DNA of 64,000 nt from Leptoclinus maculatus (lineage: Eukaryota > Chordata > Actinopteri > Perciformes > Stichaeidae): contig JAVDOI010000016.1 in the NCBI GenBank assembly GCA_032191485.1, forward strand, positions 15,954,074-16,018,073, in the 5' to 3' direction. The position numbers and the translations under genes were made by a program. The notes below the pieces were generated by a model. It worked only from the letters and a program-made list of their open reading frames with translations. It ran no database searches and was not told where the DNA came from. Below, piece after piece: positions 25,701 through 38,560 of the stretch; within the stretch, counting starts at the first letter, position 1, and each line of letters begins with the position of its first letter.

Positions 25701-28700
25701 TTAGATATGAACGTTTTACGCTTCATTTATAATTGTTTTAAAACAGTTTTCACACACATTTCCATCATTCAGGCTACTGCGTGACGGTTCATCCAATTGT
25801 TGGTGATTTGCTCAACGGTGTGATATAGTGCTGACTCATTGTAGTGTCTTTGTAGGTTTGCCCTGACAGCGATGGTGTTTGTGAACTATGGAGGAGGAGG
25901 CTACTGGTTCTTTCAACATGCACCATGGAATGGTTGAGTAAAGTATAAGACGTACACTATTCAAGTAGATTTAATAGCTGGAAGGACAACAGCTGACAGC
26001 GGTCATCCTGTTTTCATCCTACTTGTGACGTTAATGTACGCCTTCCTTCACATGAAGCCAAATGTGAAATGAATGTGTGAACCCAAAGCTATTAGTCAAC
26101 GGCAGCGCTCTCCTCATCGTATCTGCAACATTTTCTGACCCGTTGTCACTAATTATGATCAATGAAGTCTCGAACCAAACACACGGGGTGCCATTCCTCA
26201 AATGAGCCAAATCAAAGGCGCACATCCGTAGATTTAGATTGTTATTAACAACCAGGGAGGAGACGAGAAAGAGGCGGGACGAATGTTTAAATGGCAGCTG
26301 GGAGAATATGGGAGGGGCAGTGAGTGTGTGGAGTACTGGCCTCCTGCAGCAGCCGCTGTTGAGAAAGAGACGGTGGTGAAAGGTTAAAGCGATGTAAACA
26401 ATGTAAATAAAAGTGTTTTAAAAAAAAAAGCTAAAATGTCACTGCAACTTTTATGAAATCCATGTCCTGTGTTTAGGGGTGTTCTCAATTTAAATCTTAT
26501 AATAGCCTCTTTGCCACATCTACAAGGGTGTATTGATTTCAGGGGTGGTTTGATTAATCTTCTCTTTGCTGCTGTCACAGGAGTGTAAACATTTATTCAC
26601 CTTTTGAAAATGGAAAGTTAATGACTGAAGCGGCACTTTAAGGACATAACATCGTTCCTAATTTACCTTGTATTCATTTTGGATTGCAGAGATTAGAAAA
26701 GGGCAAGAAGTGTGAACTGTGTATAACGGCATCCAAATCCGGTTTGTGTGTGTCTATTGATACTAATGTATGCTTCTGCATTTATTGCAGGTCTAACTGT
26801 GGCAGATCTTGTCATGCCGTGGTAGGTTTGCCAAAGAGGACTGTCATATATTTTCAGTTCTATTTTAATATATACAAACATGCAAAACATTTTGTGCATA
26901 CATACATGTTTTAATAGCACAATACTGTTGTTCCCTCCAGGTTTGTGTTTGTTATTGGGACTTCAGTGGTGTTGGCTTTCAGATCCATGCAGAGGAGAGG
27001 AGTTAGCCGCCTGCAGCTGCTGCGCAAGATCTCCTGGAGAACAGTCGTCCTGCTGATGCTTGGCTTCTGCTTCCTCAACTACTCTCCACGGGACGGACCA
27101 CGTAGGTGCAAAACATGTAGCACAGGATGGAACGGATACATTGTGTTTTGTTCTGTACTGGAGAAGATGATTAAAACACAGACTCTGGTATGTCTAATAA
27201 TATGTCCACTTGTTACATGTACAGCACATTAGCAACATCGGAGAACAGAATAGAGGCCTCTCTTGCGTTAATGCACAAAAAAACAAACTGCATAGGCTTT
27301 ATATTATGTAACATCTGAAGATTCATTCCATATTATCTCATACAAACCTGCAACAATTGGTGGTTAAATCAAGTAGACATTTAATCAGCAGCTATATGCA
27401 GAACATTTGATCATTGATGAATTTACACTTAACTCTTGACTTAGCTTTATAGCAAACTGAGTATGTTTTGGTTTTTGACTGCATGTTGGTGGCACAAAAC
27501 CAGACATGTATCAATATTAGCTTGGGTTCCGGGAAATTTCTCTGCTTTCTTATGTTTTACAGACCAAAAGAATCCGCAGACTGAATGATTAGGAACATAA
27601 TCTCTATCTGCAGCCCTAATATAGTAGAAGATACGTGTAATATAGTTTATATTTGTTATGTTCATAATATGCACAAACTAAATCCCTTGTTTTCTCAAAA
27701 CTGCAGTTAGTCATGTGACGAAGACAAAGTGTTTTGATCCAGATGTGTGATAAAAGCCAAAGCAGCAGGGCTGTGTCGGGGTTAAAGGAGGGGGAAAATC
27801 CCCATTTCATCGTCCACCTGGGGATGCACAGAGCGCCCTGCACACATTAGCCATCCCCAGTGCTAATGGACTTTCCTGGGTGAATGTCTGCGTAACTGGG
27901 TTAACAAAAATATTATTATTGTGAGTGTGCAGTCTCAAAACCCAGCACCAGGGGACGTTTAACGGGCAGATTGAGCAAAAACAACCGCTGCGGTAATGGA
28001 CAATTACAAACAGATAGTGTTACACTCTTCAGCATGCAGCTGCTGTCGAGGCTGCTGCTGATCATAACAGCACAGTGACTTTTACCATAAACTGCAGCTT
28101 TGCCCTCCATCTCCAAGGACGTCCTCGGCAGTTCAGTCCCAGGGTCTGATCTAATAAGAGAGTGGAGTCATATTGGCTCAATACGTTAAACCGGTTCAAT
28201 GTCAGACGGGACAGAAGAAGGTGTTAACCTTTGACAGAAAGCATGAGTCATTTCAAATAAACGCCGCTACGGTTGGATCATCATCAAAGCAGTGACCATG
28301 AAACCTCAGTTTTTGTTGTTTCATTTTTATTTTGTCACTCAAATGACAGACTTGCACACTACGTTGTGGGTTTAGACGTTTAGAAAGCACTTGATTTAAT
28401 GGATGAATTTCACATTCAATTAGATAAACTCAAACTAATTGTGGCGAAGCTAAACACATGGCTGTTTCTCTTGATTGTGTCAATCAAAAACATTATTTTG
28501 CTCAAGGAGACGGTGTGTTTTTTTTAATATGTAATCTTTGGCATCTTTTTGGGATGGTGACAAGAAATGATCAGTCAGATGAAGATGAGGTCAGAACGTC
28601 AGATTCAAACACCTACTGATGCGCAGCCTTCAGAGTGTGTTCAAATAAGAAAAACACTCTTTTTGAAAAGTTTTTGGCTCAGCTATTTGCTCTACTTATG

Positions 28701-31700
28701 ACTTTATTCCGTTCTGCTCACTTCCACCATATAATCATTGTTTTATTCACTGAAAGTGCTCAGAGATGGGAAGTAGACAGCAGAGCTTTCACTTCTTAAA
28801 TGATATTGAACGTCAGAAAGGGTCTCAATTCCACCCCCTAAAAACACATAAATTCATCAAAAAGTGAAACAAAAGATTTTACAGTTTCCTGCTAAACTGT
28901 GACTTTCAGGATTGTTTTTTTCATTTAAGTGACAAATGTGTGTGTGTGGAGACAGATACCGTTAGTTATCTGGGTGGAGGTGTAACCAGCAGATGTAACA
29001 AATGTGTCATAAGTAAGAGCTTCCTCCTTTCCCATGAAAGGAGAGATTTCCGCCTCTTATTTGATTTGTCCGGATCAATGATTGGGATTACACGGTTTTC
29101 ACGGCACTTTGTGTGGCAAAGAGGTTTTCAATTAACTAATGTCTAGATTACCATCAATCTCTCAACCACAAGCCCATTTTACCCCCCCCCAATTTGTCGA
29201 GACAAAGAGATAACTGGGAATCTTTGATTAGCTTCCTGCAGGTTCTTGATGTGTCCGTATCCTGAAGGCTGACACCCTCTCCCAGTGTGGCCAGCTGTCC
29301 ATCATCCTCCTTCAGGAAGTAGTAACAGTGGAACGATAGAGACGAGGTTCTCATGTCCTCCGCTATCAATCTCCTGATTTATAATTTGCTCAGATCAGCA
29401 GGAAAAGCTCCACACCGCTGAGTTATATCTGTGCTTGTACATGAGTCGTAAGGTCACGTGTTCATCATCGGCTGTCAAGGCACTTGTAGGTGTTCATGCT
29501 GTGTGTCGTTGGCCGTGTTTCAGTGTCCTGGTCCTGGCTGAGGGTCCCTGGAGTGCTGCAGCGTCTGGGCTTCACCTACTGTGTTCTGTCTCTCCTGCAG
29601 ACTTTCTGGGGCCAGAAAGAAATCCCACTGAGAGCGGTGAGCAGCTCTGTCAAGTCCACTTTAGTCTGTCATTACACACCAGGGGGACGAAGGAAAAAGT
29701 CCAGCCTGAAACAAACACATTTATTAAAAGCTAATTTGTTGCCACGGTGCACCTTGGATTCCTTAGTCTGTTATTGTTGCTGCGATAACGGGCCAAACAT
29801 GCATCCAAATACAGTTGTTAAACGGTGTCAAAGAAGATGAGCAGAAGATTATTTGTGTGCTGTGATGCAGAATCCCTGGTGGAGCCCCGTCCAGGACGTG
29901 GTCCTCTACTGGCCACAGTGGCTGATTATCATCCTGCTTGAGACTCTGTGGCTCTGCATCACTTTCCTCATGCCCGTACCCAACTGCCCCACGTAAGTCC
30001 AAACAAGGTTCCCTCTGTTGTGTAACTGGCCAAGTGCAATCCTCTCATTAATCAACCGCACACACATATATGCTAAACGTGTAAATCTCTCCATGCTGAG
30101 GTGATCTCCAGTTGGGGCTGCAAGCAGCGGTGTTAATGTGCACCTTGTGTTGCCGGTGTTATGAACCGCCGTGATTTATGGGCCTGTGGTGGATGCTTCA
30201 GAGGGCATAATTAGCCAATCTCAGTCTGTCATGTGCAATAAGAGGAGCGGAGGCAGAGGATCCATCTTCCTCGCTCGGCGTCTTCTGCTCAGTGCTGCTT
30301 TTTTCTCCCCATTTCTGTGGCCCTGCACGGCATCAGTGTTAAAATACAGTGTTAAAATAGTTTGAGTTCAAATAGTGGCACTGTCTCTTCCAACGTCTAA
30401 TTTGTTTTGTTTGTCTTTTTTTTTTTTTTTGTGGAATGTGAGGATGATAACGATGCGTTTTATTTATAGGTGCCCTCAGGGACACATTACAGGCACAGTT
30501 AAAATGCAGCAGTGTGTCATAAAATCAAACAAACCAGAAATATACTATAATAAGTGTATGTATTAATTAATTAAAGTGAATATCTTGCGAGAGAGAGTTT
30601 CAAAGGCGGGGTGCAGAGCAGCTGAAGGCTGAGTCTAGACCTCATGGTATAGTCAGCGATATGTGAACACAAACCTCGTACGAAGCTTAAAGCAGTCGGA
30701 TAGAAACACCTGCCTGAGGAACTTTGTGTCTCGTGTTCATTGCATTTTGTTTCATTATTCAATCATGTATTATTTTGTTACTTTTTCAATGTTAAAAAAA
30801 TGTCTTTTAATACTGATTGTTCTATAATGTTTGCTATCAGAGGGTATTTGGGAGCTGGTGGAATCGGTGATAACGGTCTTTACCCAAACTGCACTGGAGG
30901 CGCAGCAGGATACATTGATAGCTGGATGTTTGGTGACAACATGTACAGATACCCCACATGCAAAGTAAGATCTTTTTCACACACACCATTCATTATTTCA
31001 TTCATCCATCTCAAAACCTTACAGGTGGAATTAAAACCACCTTGCTGGTCCTTTTCATCTGGCTTTTTCCAGGAAATGTATCGCACCACGCAGCCCTTTG
31101 ACCCAGAGGGGGTTCTGGGTACAATCAACTCCATTGTCATGGGATTCCTGGGGATGCAGGTACGATGGAGCCTTTATTTCTCCTGATCTGAGTTTTTTTT
31201 TTAAAGTTTTCAGCAATTTTGTTTTATTTAGTTCCAAATGTCCTACTGCTTGGGATTGGAGTAATGTTCTTCATGATACTGTATTTTGCAAATGTGTAGT
31301 TTAGCTCAGTTCAGGTTATTTATTGAATAATTATGAAGGCTAATTAAAGGGGTCAGGTCACCCTGAATGGGTTTTGTGATATCTGACATTTCATTTGTGA
31401 CGCTCAAACCATTTTAAATTCGCACTACTAAGAACAAACCCGTAAATCATTTTAAAGCACAAATGTACACATCCACACCTCCTAGCACTAGTTAACTGTG
31501 TACTTAAACCAAGATTATGTGACCGACTCTTTCCCGCCTAATTGTAAGTGCACAGCTGCCCCCCTTTAATGACAAAATGTTGTGAGGAGAGAGAGCTTTA
31601 GGTCTTTAGACCTGAGCTTCTGATGGCGACTGTGTCACTCATAACCATTTGTGTTGTGGGAAGTAGCCATGCAAAAGCAGCCACATTGCTCAATTCCCAG

Positions 31701-34700
31701 TGGGCGGTTACCACTGAGCCCTTCAGTCAGCGAGTCTTAGACGACACACCAGGTGTCCGCTGCCCTCCTCTGTGCTCGCCCGTGCTAATGTCCTCAGCTG
31801 AAACGTATTCATCATCACCAAATTAATCAGAGGGTGTGGATGACTTCCACCCCACATCTGGAGAAATGTGACCGCCACGTCAGGGACACGGCATTGACAC
31901 CAAACATCCCAGGCATATTCGGTTACCCAAGGACAAATGCATGTCCGCACCGGTTGTTGGTGTTTACATAGTGTTTCTCATTAAATGTATGATTAAATGA
32001 GTTGTGGTCTCTGTGCTTATCTCTGCCTCCTTCTACCACAGGCCGGGAAAATCATCATTTTCTACAAGGGGAAGAACATCTGCATCCTCTGTCGATTCCT
32101 AGTGTGGGCCGTCATCCTGGTACGTTACATCACGCGGAGGCTTTAAACACAGCTGGTAAAGTAAATGAGTATAAAAAGGAATTGATCATTTAAAACCAAG
32201 ACAACAAATCACTTAAAACATCGTCCTGCCTCTATGACTCACACAGAACTAAGCACTTTTATGGTTTTGCCTCGCAACTTGTTTTCCTGCCACTCGGGTA
32301 TTAGTCATCGCCGCCGAAGCCAGTCATTAGCAGGACTTAGTTGAGGACATGTGTGTGTGATCTCGGTACAATTAAACAACATCCATGTGTGGCTGTGTTT
32401 CCGGGCAGGCATGGGTATCCAGTGCCTCAAGGGCATATGCACTGTCTCTCATTGCCTGTGTGCCTCACATGTGGTTTTAGATTAAAAGAGTTGTGCATAT
32501 TACTTACAGTCTACTGCATCTGATGAAGAGAATTCATAAACCTGCACAGTCTCAACAAATATTTACAGACCAATCACATGACGGTGTATGGATACAGTGG
32601 AATAACAGAAATAGATCAAAGTCCATTCAACCCCAGAGTAAAAAGAGTAATTTCTTCATAAATCTGCGACGAGAGCATTTGTGGTTATATTTGTTTTGGA
32701 TCTGTGTTCATTCTGGGTGGTCTCAAAACACAAGAAGAGGCAAGCTGGCCTCTATTTCATTGAGAGGGGGAATGCGTCCCACAGGGAGAAGCCAAGTGTT
32801 ATACGAGACGGCCCGTTTTGCATTTCTAAACCTGTGACAGGAGGCTGTGAAGTCTGCTCTAACGAGATTGACAGATATCCATGTAGAAAGGCTTTGCTGA
32901 GCTCTGCTCGGCCACTGTCTTGTATGCACGTACAGCGAGATGCTGCAGAGATGTAGCCGGTTTGCAAAGTGTTGTTAGTAGGGAGCCTGCGTGCCGTGGA
33001 GGCAGACATCCTGAGCTGGCGGTGCTGTGACCTGAAGCGATGATGGAGCTGGAGGAGCTGGCTGCATCACTCAGCCTTTGAAATCAAACTGTGCAGGATG
33101 AAAAGGAAAAACACAGAAACAGATCCAATTAGTTTTAGGTTATGTCGTTGTTGTACATTACTGTGCTTTTCCTACTATTTTAGATATCGGGTTCCTGCAG
33201 GCGTGCATGTGTTTGACCAATGTGATTAAACCACACTGAAGGTTCTTAAACTAAGCAAACAACTTCATCCATTAACTTAGTTTTATCACTGCTACATGTA
33301 GGTTTGTCGCATCAAGTCAAGTTTATTCAGCCCAATATCGCATGCAATATCTCAATGGAGTTGTCAGGCCTGTGATACTAATGGCTCCTCTTCTAGCCCA
33401 TACTTTCCACAAAGAAAAATAAATCCCCCAAAAACCTCAGCATGTGAGAAAACAAGACGAGGAGTCCACAGTCATGCTCGCAGCTCTGTGAGGCTGCATT
33501 TAGCCACAGCAATGCTTTGTGCTAAATGCTAACATCCTCATAATAACAACATGCAAGCAGTTATGTTTACCGTGTTATAGTTTAGCGTGTTAGCATGCTA
33601 ACATTTGCTAATAGCACTAAATACAAAATACAGCTAAGGCTGACTGTAATATCATTAGTTTAGCAGATATTTGGTCATAAACCACAGTATTGAGTATTAA
33701 GATTTAGATTTTGAATATTAAGATCTGATGATGTAATGTGAAAAGTAAGAGAATCACCAAAGTTATTACAATGAATCCTCAGGGGAGCGTGAATGTTTGT
33801 TCCATCCATCCTATAAATGTCCAGACATACAAATGTTGACCTCATGCTGGCGTTAGAGTAAAGTAAAGTCGGGGCTCCACAATTCTTTAAGATTCATCAT
33901 CTGGGAACCATGAATGTCTGTACCAGATTATGCAAATACATTTTTTTTAGTTGTCAAGACTATACACATTTTCATGACAATTTGTTCAATAGCTGTCGGG
34001 TATTTTAGTCTGGAACAAAGTGGTGGACAGACAGACAAACACTGCCATCCCCAAACAAAAGAACTAAAAGGTTGTTTAAAACAACACTACAACACTATTG
34101 TAATCCAATAAGTATTTAATAATTGTAATAGGTCAGGATGGGATCAGGTAAGAATCCTGTTCATACATGTGAGAATCAATTTAAATTCTGTTGTGAGAAT
34201 TGAATGTCGTTAACCTCAATTCTTAAATGACAAATCTCCCCATTATGTCTCCTGCTGTTGAATCTTATTGACTATCATTGTGGAGCGAGTGACTGGAGGG
34301 AGCTGAAATATATTAGATCCATTTGGCTTCTCCCAGAGGCACAGAGTGATAAAGTAACACACGAGGAAATAAATAAACATTAGGCTGTTATGTTTTCCCA
34401 CTGTATCTCTTGGTTCACCGGCTACATAGACGGTGGGGATGCGACTCACGATTGTGATGCTGCAGATGTTATATTCAGGATCATACAGCGTTTAGTGATT
34501 GATCAATACAGGGACTTAAAATCCTGCTTAACTGAAATGGAGAATAACAATAAAATAGATTTTCTCACATTGCAATGGTTGATAGAGAGAGCTGGCCTTC
34601 TTTTTTATTGATTCTGGGAAGAGATACAGACCATGTGTAAAGTACATATACAGCCTATGATCGCCCCAGATGTTCTGCTGCTGTTTGTATATTTACTTTA

Positions 34701-37700
34701 GTTTCTTCTTTAATCTAATAGCTAAATAAGCTTTTTTTAGTCCCACAAAAGAAAGAAAGCTAAATAAGTTTTTGGCCTGCTCTTCATATTGACTTTTCTA
34801 ATCTGATTTGGCCTGAGAGGAGAGGAAGAGCTCAGCTGCCTGTAGTTTCAGACATGTGCTCTTAACATTAGCAGGTCGTCTCGGTGGAGGAGGGAGCTCA
34901 TTTCTGCAGGCATCCAACCACAGGATTGATATTATGCACAGGAGGTTCACCAACCAGAACCAGAAAGTGTTGATACAGTAAAAGACAAGCCAGGTTTTAC
35001 ACCACAGCTCACTGTGGTTTTGATTTTTTTGCGGCGGATTGATATTCAGGGGCGACCATGCATCTTCCTCCTAATAAACAACAGCCCCTGTTAATTAAAA
35101 TCCAACGATCAGGCTCCAGAAGTGAGATTGAAATTGAGCGATTGCCCCACATACCAGCCCCGTCCCACATCCTGCTGCCTGGATAGCCTGGAGACTCAAT
35201 CGTGCCCCGGCTAGGCTATTTCCACACCATCGATTCTGTCATCTATACACATGATGGATATGCACCTAACTAGCATGTTTGGACTCTGATCCATTGCCCT
35301 GGGTTTCTCTCTGGAGCACACAACGTTTCCTCAAGTATCTAAATCACATGTAAAGGTAAATAGACGAGACAATAAAAGCTTTTATTGATAAAAGAGCAAT
35401 CGAGATCATACGCAGTTCCTCTGTATCGTGGCTGATAAGGCTGTGGAGTTGACTTCAGATGGGGTGTGACCCTGTAGGTGGCTGTCTTTGAGGTGCACAA
35501 CATTCCAGTGTGGAGGATCAAATTGGCGTGTTTGCGTTCCGATATTGTGTGTGTGTGTGTGTGACTTGATGGACCTTAATCATCTGACTTTCAGATAATC
35601 GGTTAATCTGCCGGACTCTCTTTATTCTGTTGCCTCACGTTTTAGCAGCCCAATACTGCTTGCTTTATCGCCCTCCATCGATTTGAAATCTGTTTCATTT
35701 CCACCCTCAGGGAATCTCTGCAGCCATCCTTTCTAAGTGCACACGAGACGGAGGATTTATACCTGTCAATAAAAACCTTTGGTAAGTGCTTCCTGACCCT
35801 CTAAATCCAGCCACTTTTCCTCACAAAAGAAAGGATGGGTTTCCAACAGGCACAAATCAAGGCTGCTAAAACACGCGTTTACTTACCTCTAACGACAGCT
35901 ACGACTGTAAATAATCACCCGCGCTGTCAGGAGTGTGAGGTGGAGCGGTTATACATCCTCACAACATGATCACTCTTCCTTACAGCCAGGAAAATAGAGG
36001 ATGCTTTATCCTCTCTACTCTCTCACTACACATTTTACCAGCTCTGTGTGATGGAATGAGATCAAGCTCTGGGAAAAGGCATCTATATAACCACAGTGTC
36101 GTCTCACCGCTCCCAAACTATCGTATGCCTTTTTGGTAAAACAAGGCACGGCATCTTGATAAGTGTGTATAATGGTTTTGCATGAAATGCAGCGTAATTG
36201 CAACCTCAGACGCAGATCACTTTACGGCCTATGCATTTGTTCCACTCCCACATTCCCCTCAGTATGATGTGAATCATTTTTAATGTTGCAGCAGCAAGAA
36301 TACCATTTCATCTGTGATGTGTAAGCAAATTCTTCGTGATGTTCCACAGGGGCCCCCGCTAACGCTGTGCTCATCCCTCGCCATTACCTGCCTGGCTTTT
36401 ATAGGCAGTTCATCATACGCAGGTTATTGAGCTCTTGAGTACGAGTCCCTCCCTGGATGTCTAGAAGTAATTAACTCCCAGCTAAGAATCCTTTTTGGCC
36501 CCACTTCAGCTGAGATAAAAAATAAATAAATAAAAGCCCACTGCAAGGAGGCTCCGGGAGGCAACCATTTTACATCAGATGGTATTACATCAAACATTCT
36601 TGCACTTAGGAACAGACAGGGACATTGCTGGCTGGCAAGGCTCCACGGGGCACGTGCCAAGGATCCACCGCTGATGCTGGGACAGTTTGCTGGATTGGCT
36701 CGAGACCCCTGGGCGTTATTTAGCTGCAGCACAGGATTGATAGACTCTGTGTTTTTACACCCTTGTTCACACCGTACCACTTACATGTTAGTGATGCCCA
36801 GATGTACGTTGTCGTAAAGTGTTGCTGATGGTCTGTCTCTCCAGGTCGTTGTCCTATGTGGCCTGTATGGGCTGTTTCTCCTTCCTGCTGCTGGGAGGCA
36901 TGTACTATGTCATCGATATTAAGGGCTGGTGGGACGGACAGCCGTTCATATACCCAGGTACTGTTTATTCAACGGGCTCACTGTATTACACTGGTATGTT
37001 ATGCTTTGGTTACAAAAAAACCCACCTCAGAAACATTATTGGCACATGATTAAGCACCTTGACTACATTAAAAAAATGCAGTTATTTTCTTAAAGCTGTT
37101 ATTGTGGTAACATTTTTATATTAACAATGGGTCATGTGACTACTTGTAGATCTAAACAGCTTCATTGAACGTTGTAAAGTCTTTCAGCTCATCGTTTTAT
37201 TTTTCTAGCCTGTAACTGTATGTTTTGGTCTCAATGTTGTTTCCATAAACAGGCAGCTGTATTCAGCTGAAATGCTCTTGAAGCCCACTGTACACGGCCT
37301 CCCCAGCAGCAGACAGACATAGTTAGCGGCTAGCTGGTGAACATAGCGGAGCATTTAGCAGCTAAAGAGTCATATTTCCCTCAGAAGTTGTCAGAGAGGA
37401 AAGCAGAGCTACTAGGGGAGTGAATATTGAACTTGAGGCCAAATTACTGCGTACTTTTCTTTGTATGTCGGATGTGTAAATAGGCAGCTGTTTGCAAGTT
37501 CACCATATCAACTTTAGATATGATGACATATCAGTGTTGTGTTTACAGCTAAACACATTAAATCGGGTGTAAAGGAGAAATTCTGGTACATATCAACCTG
37601 GGAGAAATAATTGCAGCCATGTTGACGACACTTTAAGTTCACTTACTCGCTGCCTCCATTGAAGTAATTGGAGAAACAGGAAGTCTGATATATCGGAGCA

Positions 37701-38131
37701 AGCTAATGCAAAACCAGTTCTACATTTATTTCTTTAGTCTTGATCAGACTCAGAGGCGAGCATTTAAAATGATTAATGTAAAATGTAACTTTATTTTGAA
37801 ATATATATTTTGTCTGAACACAAGTTTTCCAAATCTCTACAGCTGAGGTGGTGAGTGCAAAGTAGCATGACTCATGAAGAATGAATAAATACAAATACTT
37901 TACATTAGAACAGAGTAGTCCTGTTTGACTCTTCTCCTCTCGTCCTCAGGGATGAACTCCATCTTTGTCTATGTTGGCCACTCTCTCCTGGGTTTCTACT
38001 TCCCCTTCAGCTGGGAGATGCGCTTCCAGGACAGCCACTGGGAGTGGCTCTTCCAAAGCCTGTGGGCGACCGCTCTGTGGGTGCTCATCGCTTACCTGCT
38101 GTACAGGAAGAAATTCTTCCTCAAAATATAA
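16748..38131 (+). CDS. hgsnat: Heparan-alpha-glucosaminide N-acetyltransferase (or close paralogue), 18 coding exons
   Basis: This lysosomal multipass enzyme acetylates terminal glucosamine of heparan sulfate using cytosolic acetyl-CoA. Exons: 16748-16829, 17148-17242, 17857-17978, 18945-19063, 20918-20987, 21087-21153, 22880-22962, 25856-25932, 26791-26821, 26941-27101, 29524-29636, 29871-29992, 30841-30964, 31073-31159, 32042-32119, 35711-35781, 36845-36957, 37950-38131; all in phase, 598 aa. Visible in order: a signal peptide (about 1-22), a luminal domain with the CYKC pair, a first membrane helix (about 142-157), the loop, then the acyltransferase block with YGGGGYWFFQHAPWNG. H234 there corresponds to the acetylated active-site histidine (human H269). 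TVADLVMPWFVF, GGIGDNG, NCTGGAAGYID, LGTINSIVMGFLG and the tail YRKKFFLKI complete the family pattern. The start was chosen for its signal peptide. The loop before RLLSLDTFRG lacks the acidic dileucine motif of human HGSNAT, so this could be a paralogue. Confidence 0.9.
22340..22680 (+). repeat. Dispersed percomorph repeat, copy A (hgsnat intron 6)
   Basis: The sequence around GTTAGCAGCTAGCGAGCAT, then CTCAGGAGT, AGTAAATATTGGACTT and GATGTGTGGATG aligns in order with a second copy at about 37250-37510. The internal text (CAGGTGACCAGAAACGTGACTCC and AACTGAATGCTAATGCTGCTCC, in two pieces) is a pattern I recognise as a common interspersed repeat of percomorph fish. It has no coding capacity and the boundaries are approximate. 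Confidence 0.7.
22963..25855 (+). other. hgsnat intron 7, non-coding
   Basis: This 2.9-kb intron is without a second gene. A short GA run sits at 24940-24956. The 146-codon minus-strand frame near 23121-23561 has no domain I recognise and no codon or splice support. Confidence 0.6.
27102..29523 (+). other. hgsnat intron 10, non-coding
   Basis: This 2.4-kb intron is mostly AT-rich. No RNA gene, mobile element or coding exon could be identified. Confidence 0.55.
33310..33440. repeat. Degenerate dispersed repeat fragment (hgsnat intron 15)
   Basis: TCAAGTCAAGTTTATTCAG, then CCCAATATCGCA and later AAATCCCCCAAAAACC, resembles a familiar teleost interspersed repeat that begins with an AAGTTTATT...CCCAATATCACA motif. 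The copy is short and internally deleted. It lies immediately left of a second repeat, suggesting a repeat-landing cluster. Confidence 0.5.
33510..34070 (+). repeat. Long dispersed percomorph repeat (hgsnat intron 15)
   Basis: The order of elements is characteristic: GTTTAGCGTGTTAGCATGC, AACATTTGCTAATAGCACTAA, TTTGGTCATAAACCA, ATCACCAAAGTTATTACAA, CTCATGCTGGCGTTAGAG, CATCTGGGAACCATGAATGT, then CTGGAACAAAGTGGTGGACA followed by GACAGACAAACACTGCCATCC. I recognise this as a very common non-coding interspersed repeat of percomorph genomes. The two middle parts are degenerate tandem versions of each other (ATCACCAAAG...CATGAATGT). It makes no protein. Confidence 0.75.
37250..37510 (+). repeat. Dispersed percomorph repeat, copy B (hgsnat intron 17)
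   Basis: This is a divergent second copy of the family seen at 22340-22680. Shared landmarks in the same order are AGTTAGCGGCTAGC, GAGCATTTAGCAGCTAAAGAG, CCCTCAGAAGTTGTCAGAGA, GAGTGAATATTGAACTT and TCGGATGTGTAAATAG. Both copies are in the same orientation. Confidence 0.65.
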
Positions 38132-38560
38132 ACCAGGATGATCAAATGTCCCCTTTTCATTCTATAGATGCGATTTTTTTGTTCGACGCAAACGCTGTTC
38201 ATGTTAAATGATATAGATTCTCATAACTTCAGTGGGAAAAATCTGGCCTACTGTTGTTTGCTTACTCAGTTTAATTGACAATGAATTTGAATGAATTGTA
38301 CTGATGCTAATATCCAAGCCTTCTGATAAAGCAAGTAGCTCAGAGAAAGTGCTTTTAAGTTTTTATCAAACATGCTGCAGCACAGCGAACAAGTATGAAA
38401 ATGTTCATCCATGAAACCCATTAAATCAGCACCTAATTTCTGAAGAACATGTCTGATTCATCGTCAGTGTGGGCAGCTGAGGATTTATTTGATGCCACTT
38501 GTTTTGTGCACTGAATAGACTGATTAAATCAAATATACTGAGGTGGTACTTAACAAATTA
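38132..38560 (+). other. hgsnat: hgsnat 3' UTR (approximate)
   Basis: This is non-coding sequence after the stop codon. No AATAAA lies nearby; the variant ATTAAA occurs at about 38420-38425 and 38523-38528. The end given is a guess based on the second of these. Confidence 0.4.
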
